36,508 nt of DNA, from positions 1-36,508 of IMG/VR virus record IMGVR_UViG_3300013115_000539; one strand, 5' to 3'. Shown one piece after another: positions 11,352-20,373 of this stretch. The notes below the pieces were generated by a model that worked only from the letters and a program-made list of their open reading frames with translations, made no database searches and was not told where the DNA came from. The position numbers were made by a program, and so were the translations under genes. Each line of letters starts with the position of its first letter. Within the stretch, counting starts at the first letter, position 1. Source of the stretch: a virus.

Positions 11352-12494
11352 CTAGGCGAACAATTCGAAGGCCTGGCCAATTGTGCCTTGCGTCCCTGGC
11401 CCTGCGAGTGTTGCGCCGCCTGCCGCCCCCTGGCTCACATCGAGGACGAGCAGACCGGGATCACCGACGCGGATCCTCGATGTGAGCAACACCGTACCCC
11501 CACCACCTCCACCACCTCCGCCACCTTGTGCTGGGCCGATCGTCAAGTCCGCCCCCCCGTCTCCGCCTCGCGCCGAAATGAACGCAGCGGCATCCGGTGC
11601 GCTCGGGCCGATAATGATCCGCGCACACAGAACAAGCACACCTCCGCCTCCGCCGCCTCCGCCACCAAAACCATTGGGATCCGCAGCGCCAGATCCCGCG
11701 CCCCCACCGCCCCCACCAGCGCCGCCGCTGAGCATGTTCCGGCCTAGACCTGAGAACATCTGCGCGTCTATCATGGCAGGTATAAACGTCGGCCTCGTGA
11801 TTAATGGAGCATCTAACGAAGCAGCGTTGGCACCAGCCTCGTTCACGCCTGGCGATCCGTTGCCGCCCTGGCCCCCGTCTCCCGCGTAGCCTTGGCCGTT
11901 AGCGCTTAGCAGCCCAGCGGGGAATCCAGTTGTGCCAACGCGAGTGGGCGGCGCTGCAGGGTCTGCGTTGCCCGGGGTATTCCCCCCGACGCCACCCGCG
12001 CCCCCACTGCCAAGCGCATTGGCTAGTGTTCCGCCACCTGGCGATCCGCCGACCGGCCCGCCTGTGTAGTCTCCGCCACCAGATCCGCTATTATCAATCT
12101 CGGCCGTCTCCTCCATCGTAAGCACATTGCGAACGAATACGCGGTGCCCGTTTGTTCGCAGCGTAGATCCTGAAGGAACCGTAAGATCCTCGTAGTGCAT
12201 ATCACGCGCGAGCGATGTAGTACCCGCCGCGAGGGTGACTACACCGTCAGAGCCATCGCCGTAGACCCCGGTAACACGATCAAGAATGCTCGCAAGCTGG
12301 CCCTTGTTAGCGAAATCTAGAGCAAGGCCGTTCCCCTCAATCGCGCGGGCCAATTCCTCCTGTATATGATTTGCGGCATCAGGCCCGAAGATTGTGCAGA
12401 TCGGTCCGCTGGTCCAGTACCCAGCGACGCCAAGTCCGTTTGCGTCTGGATCAACGGTTCCGGTTGTTGATGGATCGAGGTCTGCGCGGATCAT
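11352..12494 (-). CDS. glycine-rich tail tip/adhesin protein (380 aa)
   Basis: Residues 1-135 look like a beta-rich fibre part (VTLAAGTTSLARDMHYEDLT, VPSGSTLRTNGHRVFVRNVL). From about 140 onward the chain alternates Gly-rich blocks (SGGAGGGGGGAGSGAADP, GFGGGGGGGGGVLVLCARII, and a run of ten Gly) with short hydrophobic segments. This matches the design of polyglycine-II adhesins such as the T-even gp38 class, where bundled glycine helices expose variable loops that bind host receptors. It follows gp48, the usual tail-fibre position in Mu. ATG at 12494 follows AGGGAAAAC. Confidence 0.7.
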   Translation of the reverse strand: MIRADLDPSTTGTVDPDANGLGVAGYWTSGPICTIFGPDAANHIQEELARAIEGNGLALDFANKGQLASILDRVTGVYGDGSDGVVTLAAGTTSLARDMHYEDLTVPSGSTLRTNGHRVFVRNVLTMEETAEIDNSGSGGGDYTGGPVGGSPGGGTLANALGSGGAGGVGGNTPGNADPAAPPTRVGTTGFPAGLLSANGQGYAGDGGQGGNGSPGVNEAGANAASLDAPLITRPTFIPAMIDAQMFSGLGRNMLSGGAGGGGGGAGSGAADPNGFGGGGGGGGGVLVLCARIIIGPSAPDAAAFISARGGDGGADLTIGPAQGGGGGGGGGGTVLLTSRIRVGDPGLLVLDVSQGAAGGATLAGPGTQGTIGQAFELFA

Positions 12495-12502
12495 TGTTTT
12501 CC

Positions 12503-13099
12503 CTATACGAAAATGACTTGTAAAGTGCACCACTTTGGCCAGAATTTGCGGATCTTGCACTCCAACAAGGAGTCAAGGGCGCCAGACGCAAACGTGAAAG
12601 TAACTGTCAAGATTGAATCGAGACTGCACAATGGATCGCTTGTGCAATTAACGCCTGTGCAAAAGGCCGAATTCTTAGTGATCGTGGGTGCAGAATATCC
12701 GTAAGCGCCAGACAGCGCGGCCCAGTATGCGTCATTCAAAACGTGATCCTGAGCGAACACGTTCACGATATCCTGCTGCCTGGCCGCAACAGTTGACGCG
12801 ACCTCGCCGTCACACGCGTCAGGCAGCCCTGCGATCGCCTCCCAGTGAGTGAGCGTTTGCTGTGCGGTGTCCGGGTATGACTCGGACAGCATCAGATCGA
12901 TGTGGGAATCTGTTCGGCCAAGATCAATTGCTATCGCTGAGCACAGCTTGTGAAGTTCCGTGTCAGGCGCGCGCGGCCACATCGCACCATGCGGAAGGAG
13001 ATCGCAAAACGCTGCAGTGTTATCGCGGCTGAAAAAGTCGATCGTTACAGACGCGCCCGCCTGCGATCCTGCCTGTCCGTACACTGGAATTGTGGCCAT
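12503..13099 (-). CDS. Mu gp48-like baseplate protein, DUF2313 (198 aa)
   Basis: Members of this family link the baseplate wedge to tail fibres. Seen here: FCDLLPHGAMWPRAPDTELH (about 31-50) followed by a helical region, then LSESYPDTAQQTLTHWEAIA and GLPDACDGE (about 70-100), which is the family's central signature. It follows gp47 after one extra gene and precedes the fibre gene. The ATG at 13099 overlaps the upstream stop (TAATG). Confidence 0.85.
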   Translation of the reverse strand: MATIPVYGQAGSQAGASVTIDFFSRDNTAAFCDLLPHGAMWPRAPDTELHKLCSAIAIDLGRTDSHIDLMLSESYPDTAQQTLTHWEAIAGLPDACDGEVASTVAARQQDIVNVFAQDHVLNDAYWAALSGAYGYSAPTITKNSAFCTGVNCTSDPLCSLDSILTVTFTFASGALDSLLECKIRKFWPKWCTLQVIFV

Positions 13100-13884
13100 T
13101 ATGTCGAAACCGTGAAATTCTGCGTGAACGTGCAGCCGGGATCAGAATTTTTTGTCACCGTCACACTAACAACGGTGCCCGGCGCGACGGGCTGAGTGAA
13201 TCCAAAACCCCACTGGGTGTGTGGGACCGGACCGGGCCCGGGAAAGATAGGCCCCTGCAATACGCCTCCATAGAAAAATTCGGCCGTAAAGTCAGATCCG
13301 TCAAAGCCGGTGCTCATTCCGACAGACCCAACACACGGGCCCGTTCCGCCAGCCAGCGGAATTGGTAGCCCGCCAATCGGGACGCTGATCACCTCTAGCG
13401 TCGGCTTTTGGAAAGATGCCATCGCAGGGAGCGGGCATATGTTCGGCGAAACCTCGACAATTATCGGGCAGTCCTGCGAAAGGGATAGACACAGATCACC
13501 CACCTGAAACTGGATGTCGTCACCAGCGGGGATCGTTATATCTCCGGCCTGACCGTACCCAGCATCGACAAACGTCCCGGATGCAAGCAAATTTCCGCCG
13601 GCCAAGGCGTCATATATAGCCCAGCCTCTAGCCACAACATCATCGAAAAAAGGCCCAAAAGAAAGGATGTCATCGTTGCATCGACTAGACACCCCAGGCA
13701 GCCCAGTGATGCTAGTCGTTGACCAATTCACGGCAGGCTGCCTAGCGTATCCGGCCGGACTAACCTCTACGGCGCCTAAGCCATACACCGGCAGGGTCTC
13801 AAGCAGCGCCACATGTGCACCGGACAGCGGCGATAAGAGAAGCTCAAGCGCTGAGATTCGTCCGTATGGTTCAAGGCCTGACAT
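13099..13884 (-). CDS. beta-rich virion protein inserted between gp47 and gp48 (261 aa)
   Basis: The N-terminal half (LLETLPVYGLGAVEVSPAGY, NDDILSFGPFFDDVVARGWA, IYDALAGGNLLASGTFVDAG, ITIPAGDDIQFQVGDLCLSL) resembles beta-sandwich tail-fibre-associated domains. The C-terminal half has paired cysteines and Pro/Gly-rich loops and ends VSVTVTKNSDPGCTFTQNFT, like an Ig-type or fibre repeat. Mu has no gene at this position. Probably a baseplate-attached host-recognition or structural protein. Confidence 0.55.
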   Translation of the reverse strand: MSGLEPYGRISALELLLSPLSGAHVALLETLPVYGLGAVEVSPAGYARQPAVNWSTTSITGLPGVSSRCNDDILSFGPFFDDVVARGWAIYDALAGGNLLASGTFVDAGYGQAGDITIPAGDDIQFQVGDLCLSLSQDCPIIVEVSPNICPLPAMASFQKPTLEVISVPIGGLPIPLAGGTGPCVGSVGMSTGFDGSDFTAEFFYGGVLQGPIFPGPGPVPHTQWGFGFTQPVAPGTVVSVTVTKNSDPGCTFTQNFTVST

Positions 13885-13887
13885 ATT

Positions 13888-14985
13888 CTAACTCCAGGTT
13901 ATCGATCCCAGTGTAGGTAGTTCGCCCAAAGCATACACCTGATCAGTGGCCGGCAAGATCAGCACGTTCGAATCTTCGCCAGGCGCGCGGCTGATCGCCT
14001 CTGTAATCTTTGAAAGTGAAAGGGTGAAGCCTTTTGCACTCGCCTCCCTTAGCAGCATATCTTCAAGCTCAAGCCCCACCGCTGTCCTGACCTCTGGAGT
14101 GTCAGGGGAGATGCTGATCTCTGGATTGATCTGCACCTCGGTTGGGGCAAGCGCGATCGTTGTGGCCGGCGTTGGGGCCTTCGCTGTAATGTCCACATCG
14201 ACAAGCGCCACAAGTGGCGCACCAGGGATCACACTGACCGGATCGTCATCGGTCACGAAAAACACGCCAATCGTTCCGGGCCCGCTGATGTTTGGCACTT
14301 CCCAAGCTCTTGTTACGCCTGGATATTCGAGCGCCCATGCCTCCCAGTCCCCAGGCTTGCCGATCAGTTTTCCGCCCTGGATACGATAAAGGAGTCGCTC
14401 AAGCAGCAGATCATCAGACTCTAGATTCGCACCAGTGATCAGCCCTGAGCTGACGCCTGTTACGATGTCGAATACGCCTTGAACTGTCACTTCGCCATCC
14501 ACATTTGGGATCGGCGTGCTGAATTCTAGCTTAGTGAAAACATCCTTATTACCAGCCGATCCAGTGGCCACCGCTTCGATCGGCACGATGGCCTGCCCGC
14601 CTACACCGATCACTGCTGCGGCCGTGGTGGTGAACAATAGGTCATCGTTCGGGCTCGTCAGCCCAGATCCGATCGGGATCGCTGTCCCTGCAATTCCTGT
14701 TGCCTGCACACTTCCTTGTGATTTTTGCGGCTGAAGTCTTGTGATGCCCCAAATGCCAGCGTGGTGATCCAAGCCTTCCGCGTCCGCTGTGTCCGGGAAC
14801 TGTTGGCGCATCGCGTGATCGATCCGCCCGTTCTTTAGGTGGCTTGCGCCCGCCATAGCTACACAGAAAGCAAACTCAGTCGACAGGGGGATCGTCGGCT
14901 CGTTACCTGGGAGCTCTGCGCGAAAGTCCGCAAAAACACGCCTCTGAATCTCGGCCAATGTGGGCCTCTGAATATTAGATGCCAT
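13888..14985 (-). CDS. baseplate J-like protein, Mu gp47 (365 aa)
   Basis: Baseplate J proteins (T4 gp6 fold) form the wedge ring of contractile baseplates. Visible marks are the N-terminal IQRPTLAEIQRRVFADFRAE, then ATGSAGNKDVFTKLEFSTPI (typical of the family's G-x-x-N-V pattern), and GKPGDWEAWALEYPGVTRAW (the W-A-x-x-V/Y-P-G-V/T segment). The ATG at 14985 (MASNIQRP) overlaps the end of gp46 by 11 bases. Confidence 0.9.
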   Translation of the reverse strand: MASNIQRPTLAEIQRRVFADFRAELPGNEPTIPLSTEFAFCVAMAGASHLKNGRIDHAMRQQFPDTADAEGLDHHAGIWGITRLQPQKSQGSVQATGIAGTAIPIGSGLTSPNDDLLFTTTAAAVIGVGGQAIVPIEAVATGSAGNKDVFTKLEFSTPIPNVDGEVTVQGVFDIVTGVSSGLITGANLESDDLLLERLLYRIQGGKLIGKPGDWEAWALEYPGVTRAWEVPNISGPGTIGVFFVTDDDPVSVIPGAPLVALVDVDITAKAPTPATTIALAPTEVQINPEISISPDTPEVRTAVGLELEDMLLREASAKGFTLSLSKITEAISRAPGEDSNVLILPATDQVYALGELPTLGSITWS

Positions 14986-15469
14986 TGATCGTTTTCTCCC
15001 ACCGAGGCGTCCACAGTGAATCAGGATCGTTTGGCCTGAACAGTTCCAGGCCAAACGCTGCAGTATTGCGATCTACGCGCTCAGCAATTGCTACGGCTCG
15101 ATCAATAAGGCCAACTCCAACCATCCATGACACCGCATCAGCTGCGTAGTCTCGCAAAAGCGCCAGCGTTGCCGATCTGTTTTTGGATCTTTCCAGTGTC
15201 CAGATCAGAGATCCGATCTGATACTGTGGGAGATCAAAACTCTCGCCCCAAAACTGATCGCCCCACCAGCCGCGCAGATCGAGCGGCCCACCTGGCAAAT
15301 CTACACCCGGCGGCGCACGACGATCCGTGAACAGTGACAATTCCACCAGCGAGATCAACCCGTCATCAGTCTCAAGGTTGCCCGCAAATGGTGCGAATTC
15401 TGTCCTCGCCTGCGCGATATCTCCTCGCTGCTCCAAGTTGTCAAAGCGGTGCAAAAGTACCGGCATCAT
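14975..15469 (-). CDS. baseplate protein, Mu gp46 family (164 aa)
   Basis: GP46-family proteins are wedge components related to T4 gp25. DGLISLVELSLFTDRRA (about 36-52), LRGWWGDQFWGESFD (about 64-80) and GSLIWTLERSKNRSATLALL follow the family pattern. The ATG at 15469 overlaps the stop of gp45 (ATGA). It sits between gp45 and gp47 as in Mu. Confidence 0.85.
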   Translation of the reverse strand: MMPVLLHRFDNLEQRGDIAQARTEFAPFAGNLETDDGLISLVELSLFTDRRAPPGVDLPGGPLDLRGWWGDQFWGESFDLPQYQIGSLIWTLERSKNRSATLALLRDYAADAVSWMVGVGLIDRAVAIAERVDRNTAAFGLELFRPNDPDSLWTPRWEKTINGI

Positions 15470-16050
15470 CCAACCTTTGTCTTTCTCGTGGCAACCGGCG
15501 CGATCGTACCTGTTACCACAGGCAAGGGAGTACCGGGAGGAAGCAGCGCATTGACAGCGCCCATCCACGTGACAAACTGCGCGCTCGGCACCACGCTATC
15601 ACCGCCGCCTGCAGCGTATGGCTTAGTGGGATCCACCGCGCCACCAGTATACACGAAGCCAAGGGGGGCGGGGCTGAGCGAGATCGATCCGTCAGTGTGC
15701 AATCGTATGACCTGCCCGTGATCGCTGTAATAATCAACCTCACCAGGTAGCTTATCAGGCGAGGCGGCACCCCTTGGCGCCGCCCCAAGGATCGCCACCT
15801 GATCGCCTGATGCTCCAACTGCGATCGCTATACCCTCTGAACCGGGCGGCAGATAGCTAGAGATGCCATAGGGCTCAAACACTTCCGCTCCATCCCTGCG
15901 TATTCCCTGCAGCATATCGACCGCTGCGATCTGGCCGCCGCCTGTCACTGCAGACGCGACCACCTTGGCGCGCGTGACCATCAGCCGCATTCGGTTAGCA
16001 ATCTTGCGAAGCTCGCCCTTGATTGCATTCCAGCTTGATCGATCTACCAC
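15466..16050 (-). CDS. baseplate spike protein, Mu gp45 family (194 aa)
   Basis: The central spike punctures the outer membrane when the sheath contracts. Residues 25-95 fit the OB-fold start of Mu gp45: LQGIRRDGAEVFEPYGISSY, LPPGSEGIAIAVGASGDQVA, ILGAAPRGA. They are followed by LPGEVDYYSDHGQVIRLHTD, a beta segment heading the spike. The C-terminus (VTGTIAPVATRKTKVG) is shorter than a full needle domain. Overlaps gpP by seven bases. Confidence 0.85.
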   Translation of the reverse strand: MVDRSSWNAIKGELRKIANRMRLMVTRAKVVASAVTGGGQIAAVDMLQGIRRDGAEVFEPYGISSYLPPGSEGIAIAVGASGDQVAILGAAPRGAASPDKLPGEVDYYSDHGQVIRLHTDGSISLSPAPLGFVYTGGAVDPTKPYAAGGGDSVVPSAQFVTWMGAVNALLPPGTPLPVVTGTIAPVATRKTKVG

Positions 16051-17141
16051 GAGAGAACACCTTCTTTTAGCTTTGGCTTTGTCGGCGGAGTCAGGCCCAC
16101 GAAGGCCTCGGGGTTCACCAGATCGATCGATGTCTGGGATCCGCCGCTCTTATCGAAGGTGAAATTCACAGACTCAACGATTAGGCCTTTTTTGCTTAGA
16201 CGCAAAAGCGAATCGTTAGCGATAACCGTCTTTCCTGGCTCCCAAAGTTGCCCCGGCGCAGACTCCCAGCCCTGCACCGTATAGCTGACGCGCTCGCTTT
16301 GGCCTGCCCTCGTGTTTCTCGTCCACTCTGCCGCACGCCGCAGAGTGCCGGTTGTGCTCGCCCCGTCTTGAATAAACACCAGCGGCCTATACCTGAGTAC
16401 GCGCGGGTCCTTGGCTGACTGCTTGCCCTCGCGCGCGGCGTCGCCAAGCACAGTGGAGCTCCCCTGTTTCTGGCCAAACGCGATATACAGATCGTGCCGC
16501 TGTCTGTGGTCGCTCCTGCGCGTGCCGCTTTTGATCTTGGCGCCGCCACGATCCAGAACAATTGCGCCGGCTGTCAGCAGCCCCGGCGGTCTGCCGATCT
16601 CAAGCTTGCCGTCTGGTGTGGTCCTGAGCAAAACTCCGAGCTTCTGCGCTAGCCTGCCCAAGCAATCACCAGGGGACTCGCCAATCTCGACAGAGTGTCT
16701 AGCGATCGGCGCCAGCACGAGCGGATCCACATTGGCTGAGAGTATAGGAACGATCCCGTATGGCTTGCAGATCTGCGCGGCGATCGTCAGGAGCGTTTTG
16801 TGTTGCCAGCTCGAAGGGTCCGGGACTACTGACGAATCTACCAGATCGCCGCTCTTGCTCCTGCCTTGCACTGAGAATCCGTGCGACGTTGCGCCGCCCT
16901 GACCGCCTGCGGAGTAGGACCATTCCGCAACGTCTACATGCCCGGTTATGACCTTTTGCGCACCAATGGACAGTATGCACCTGTCTCCCTCTTTTATGGG
17001 GTAATCCCTTCTGGTGTTTATATCTACATACCCAAGCGAAAAGGTATCAGCCAGTGATGTGATCGATCTGGTAATGCTCACCCTTGTCCATTCTGACAAG
17101 CGGCGGCCATTGACCGAAAGGCTAACCTTAGGGTTAACCAC
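16044..17141 (-). CDS. baseplate hub protein, Mu gpP/gp44 family (365 aa)
   Basis: Hub proteins of the gpD/gp44 type form a trimer on top of the spike. The N-terminal domain shows VSLSVNGRRLSEWTRVSITR and SITSLADTFSLGYV, typical of this fold. The middle (HSVEIGESPGDCLGRLAQKL, GVLLRTTPDGKLEIGRP) is the characteristic hub motif, and the C-terminal part carries QLWEPGKTVIANDSLLRLSK. The ATG at 17141 overlaps gpN by eight bases. Confidence 0.9.
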   Translation of the reverse strand: MVNPKVSLSVNGRRLSEWTRVSITRSITSLADTFSLGYVDINTRRDYPIKEGDRCILSIGAQKVITGHVDVAEWSYSAGGQGGATSHGFSVQGRSKSGDLVDSSVVPDPSSWQHKTLLTIAAQICKPYGIVPILSANVDPLVLAPIARHSVEIGESPGDCLGRLAQKLGVLLRTTPDGKLEIGRPPGLLTAGAIVLDRGGAKIKSGTRRSDHRQRHDLYIAFGQKQGSSTVLGDAAREGKQSAKDPRVLRYRPLVFIQDGASTTGTLRRAAEWTRNTRAGQSERVSYTVQGWESAPGQLWEPGKTVIANDSLLRLSKKGLIVESVNFTFDKSGGSQTSIDLVNPEAFVGLTPPTKPKLKEGVLSW

Positions 17142-18351
17142 CAGTCACCTCTAGCGTTCGCGGCGGGACGAACATGGGGTCGATCACGTTGTTTCTGTCA
17201 ACGATCTCAAGATTGCGATCGTTGTCTCCGTATATTTGATAGGCAACCACAAGCGCGGGCAGTGCCTTGTGTGTGGTGTATGTCGTGAGCTGCGGCAGAT
17301 CCTGCGCGACGCCTGCGAGGTATTCCACCACATTCGCCTTGAGTTGTCTGATCTGGCTATACATCTGATCATCAAGATCAGGATCGATCGTTATCTGATC
17401 AAAGAAACCTAAGAATTCAGACTTGAACAGGTTAACCTCATCTGTGCTACTGAATGACATATCAGTAACGGCTGCGGCTGCGCCTGAAACAAAAGATATT
17501 CTGTTCGCTAACCACCACTGGATCGAATTGTCACGCTCTAGCAGAGATTCAGGAGTGGACAGTCTGGGCTGTGAAGGTCTGGGCTGACCGAATATCTCGC
17601 GCATGGCTTGCGTGAACGTGCTCTGCGCTCGCCTGTTTCTGCTGGGCAGATCGTCGACAGAAGATGCCACACCAGCGATTATCCCGATCGCTGTCCCTGT
17701 CATCGACGTGATCATATCATCAGGCTTTCTTAGCAGCGCTGACGCCTGATCTGCGAACCCTGTCACGGCTGATCCGAATGCCTCGGTAAGATTCATCGCC
17801 GCCTGAATCTTGCCCTCGACTACACGCATCGCAGCAGTTGCCAGGCCGATTGTTCCGATGATCTGCTTTACAAATGTGCCCACCTTGAAGCGCCTTTTGT
17901 ATGATGCAATCAGGGCTAAATTCACTAACCCCACCTGATTGAGCAGATCTAAACTGGCATCACGGATTAGCGGGAACGCTTGATCCTTGGTGACTACCAG
18001 CCTGAATCTGAATTCGCACTTGCCGCCGCTCGTCCTGCTATTTGTTAGCTTGTACCTGCCGGCAAGGGCACACCTAAACGTACCGCGGTACGGGTGCTCA
18101 AATTTGTGAGTTTTGGGCTTCCTTAGGATCTCGATGAAATCATCCATATCCACAAGGTAATCCTCACCCACAAAAACAGCAGTCACGTCGAACGCTTCCT
18201 GACCTTCGCTGATTCCCTCGTACACCGGCCTTCCGCTCGTGGCGATATCGTGTATCACTCCATCCGCGCCGCCCTCATCATCCACGTTTTCATATATGAA
18301 TTTCTTGCCGTCTAGCTTGCCAAACTCCTTCTGATCATCTCGCCAGCCCAT
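17134..18351 (-). CDS. tail/DNA circularization protein, Mu gpN family (405 aa)
   Basis: The first 130 residues fit the DNA-circularization N-terminal domain family: GADGVIHDIATSGRPVYEGI, EGQEAFDVTAVFVGEDYLVD, and THKFEHPYRGTFRCALAGRY. In Mu the protein is a tail/baseplate component, although the family name comes from P22-type work. The rest is helical and variable. Its position between tape measure and gpP is conserved. The ATG at 18351 overlaps the tape-measure stop. Confidence 0.85.
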   Translation of the reverse strand: MGWRDDQKEFGKLDGKKFIYENVDDEGGADGVIHDIATSGRPVYEGISEGQEAFDVTAVFVGEDYLVDMDDFIEILRKPKTHKFEHPYRGTFRCALAGRYKLTNSRTSGGKCEFRFRLVVTKDQAFPLIRDASLDLLNQVGLVNLALIASYKRRFKVGTFVKQIIGTIGLATAAMRVVEGKIQAAMNLTEAFGSAVTGFADQASALLRKPDDMITSMTGTAIGIIAGVASSVDDLPSRNRRAQSTFTQAMREIFGQPRPSQPRLSTPESLLERDNSIQWWLANRISFVSGAAAAVTDMSFSSTDEVNLFKSEFLGFFDQITIDPDLDDQMYSQIRQLKANVVEYLAGVAQDLPQLTTYTTHKALPALVVAYQIYGDNDRNLEIVDRNNVIDPMFVPPRTLEVTGG

Positions 18352-20369
18352 TAGTTCAACCCCACCCCGTCCCCGGCGCTGGCGTTCACTTCACCATCAT
18401 GGTTTGACGCCTTTACGCTGGTAACCTTTACGCGCCCGTCCTCCACGCTAACATTGACATCGATCGCGCTCCTCGCAGCCCCGGCCGCCTTTCTTGCCAT
18501 TGTGCCGATCCCCCCTATGTCCTTCTGACGGCCGAAGCCTTCGCTGATCAGCGTCGTTTCAGCGCTATCGTGATCCTGTCCTGACATCACCAGTTCAAGC
18601 TTCCTCTGTGCGCGCATCTTTTTCAGGGCGGCAGGATCCTTCACCTCCCTGCCGGCTGAATCCCTAACCACGCGCCGGCCGCCGGCCTTGAGTTCCGCGG
18701 CAAGCCCACTCGCGCCCACTCGCTCTACCTTCGCAGCCTTCCCGAATAGACTGTCAAAGCCGCTTAGCAATTTGTCGCTAAGCTTAAATTGTCGCTCTAC
18801 GAAAGTTCCAATTGCGAACCCAAGCGCACCCATGGCACCAAGCCAGCCCATGCGGCCTGGGCCTAGCTTTGCAACTAACCCCGCAGCCTTGCCTGCAGCC
18901 TTGCCCATTACAGGCCCGAGGCCCCGGAACGCGTCTACCGTTCTTGTCACTCCGACCACGCCCTCACCTATCTTTCCAAAACCCACAGCCGCGACGCCTA
19001 GCGCGGCTGCGCCCTTTACTAGGTCTGGGTGATCCTCAGCTAGTTCGCCGCCGATCTTGGCAAGGCTCGTGACCACTGGGATCAGCGTGTCAGCCAGCGG
19101 CGTGATGGCTTCACCGATCGTCAACTTGGCATCGTCCATCTTCGACTTAAGCAGCTTTAGACGGTGTGCGCGCGTCTTACTGATCGTCTTCTCTGCCTTT
19201 TCGGTTTCGCCTGTCCGCTTCGCTTGCGCCTTCCTTGCCTCGTCTAACTTGTCGAGGTTAGCGATTAGGCCCTGCACGCCTTTTCTCGCCCGCTCGCCTC
19301 CAAACAGCTTAGCCAGGTCGGTTTCATCGAGGCCCTTGAACTGCGCCGCGAAGTCCAGGGAGCCCATATCCCTGAGGGCCTTGGAGTCGATGCGCAGCGC
19401 CGCCCGCTTAGTCGTGCCGAGTTTGCGACCAGCCTTCTTGTCTGCCCTCCTATCCTCACGCCTCCGCTCACGATTCAGCCGCTTGAGCGCATCGGTCGCC
19501 GCCTTCGTTGGCTTGACCGTAGCGCTGAGAAAAGCGGCGGCCTGCGTGGATGCATCTGCACTGCTTTTCGCCGTAAGCGTGATCGTTGAGTAGATCGCCG
19601 CAGCCTCGCCTAACTTGAGATTCATCGCGCCCGCCGCTGATGCGACCTTGGGAAACGCTCGCGCCGTCTCTCCCACCGTGGTTCGTCCCTTTTGAACCGC
19701 TACGAATAGCGCGTCAGATGCGTCAGCGGCTGTCACGCCCTCGGCTGTAAAGTTGGCGACGGTAGCGCTCAGCGCCTTGGTGGCGGTGCCGACATCGGTT
19801 AGGCCTCCGATTGAAAGTTTGTTCGCCGCGTCTAGTGTCTGCTGCGCTTGCGTGGCATCGGTCCCCCCTGCCGAAATGATGTCGTAAAGAGCTCCGGCCT
19901 GATCTGCAGCAGTGCCGCCGAACTGCAGCGACGCCTTTTTTGTAATGTCCTCAAGCTGCGCGGTCGAGAAGTGTGCCTCGTCTGTAAGCGTTCGGATATT
20001 AGAAAGGCTGGTTTCGTATTTTAGCGACGCCTGGACGGGCCCGCGCATCAGGCCTTCAGCCGCGCGGCCTAGGTCGGCCATGCCCTGCGCCGATCGCCTT
20101 ATGTCGATGCCCGACGCCTTAGCCTCGCGCCCCATCTGGCCGATCACTGTCACGCCGCCGGGCCCGCCGCCCTTGCCAAGCTTGAGGCCTTTCGTTGCCC
20201 TGCTTAGGCCTTCGACCTCTCGGCGCGTCGCCCTAAATGACGTGGTGCTGAGAACGCCAAACCGTTTGGCCTCTTTTGTCAGTCCGGATAGATCTTTGCG
20301 AAACGCGCGCAGACCCGCGGCGCTCTCGTTAAACGCCTTGATCCTGATGTTTAATGCGAGGTCGGCCAT
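18351..20369 (-). CDS. tail tape measure protein (672 aa)
   Basis: The longest gene of the window. Residues about 105-300 match the TP901-type tape measure core: YETSLSNIRTLTDEAHFSTA, AGALYDIISAGGTDATQAQQ, VQKGRTTVGETARAFPKVAS and AAIYSTITLTAKSSADASTQ. Then come a long charged helical stretch (about 300-410) and hydrophobic segments (LVKGAAALGVAAVGFGKIGE and nearby, about 455-540). At roughly 1.5 angstrom per residue the tail would be about 100 nm, close to Mu. It follows the frameshifted chaperone, as in most tailed phages. Confidence 0.92.
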   Translation of the reverse strand: MADLALNIRIKAFNESAAGLRAFRKDLSGLTKEAKRFGVLSTTSFRATRREVEGLSRATKGLKLGKGGGPGGVTVIGQMGREAKASGIDIRRSAQGMADLGRAAEGLMRGPVQASLKYETSLSNIRTLTDEAHFSTAQLEDITKKASLQFGGTAADQAGALYDIISAGGTDATQAQQTLDAANKLSIGGLTDVGTATKALSATVANFTAEGVTAADASDALFVAVQKGRTTVGETARAFPKVASAAGAMNLKLGEAAAIYSTITLTAKSSADASTQAAAFLSATVKPTKAATDALKRLNRERRREDRRADKKAGRKLGTTKRAALRIDSKALRDMGSLDFAAQFKGLDETDLAKLFGGERARKGVQGLIANLDKLDEARKAQAKRTGETEKAEKTISKTRAHRLKLLKSKMDDAKLTIGEAITPLADTLIPVVTSLAKIGGELAEDHPDLVKGAAALGVAAVGFGKIGEGVVGVTRTVDAFRGLGPVMGKAAGKAAGLVAKLGPGRMGWLGAMGALGFAIGTFVERQFKLSDKLLSGFDSLFGKAAKVERVGASGLAAELKAGGRRVVRDSAGREVKDPAALKKMRAQRKLELVMSGQDHDSAETTLISEGFGRQKDIGGIGTMARKAAGAARSAIDVNVSVEDGRVKVTSVKASNHDGEVNASAGDGVGLN

Positions 20370-20373
20370 GGGG

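Noticed and set aside
11383-11889. Proline-rich open frame on the plus strand
   Set aside because: It is the complement of the glycine-rich adhesin; poly-Pro is simply the reverse strand of poly-Gly codons.
15655-15675. A further copy of the AAGGGGGGCG junction core on the plus strand
   Set aside because: It lies inside the minus-strand gp45 gene, is not next to a start codon, and only ten bases match, so it is treated as coincidence.
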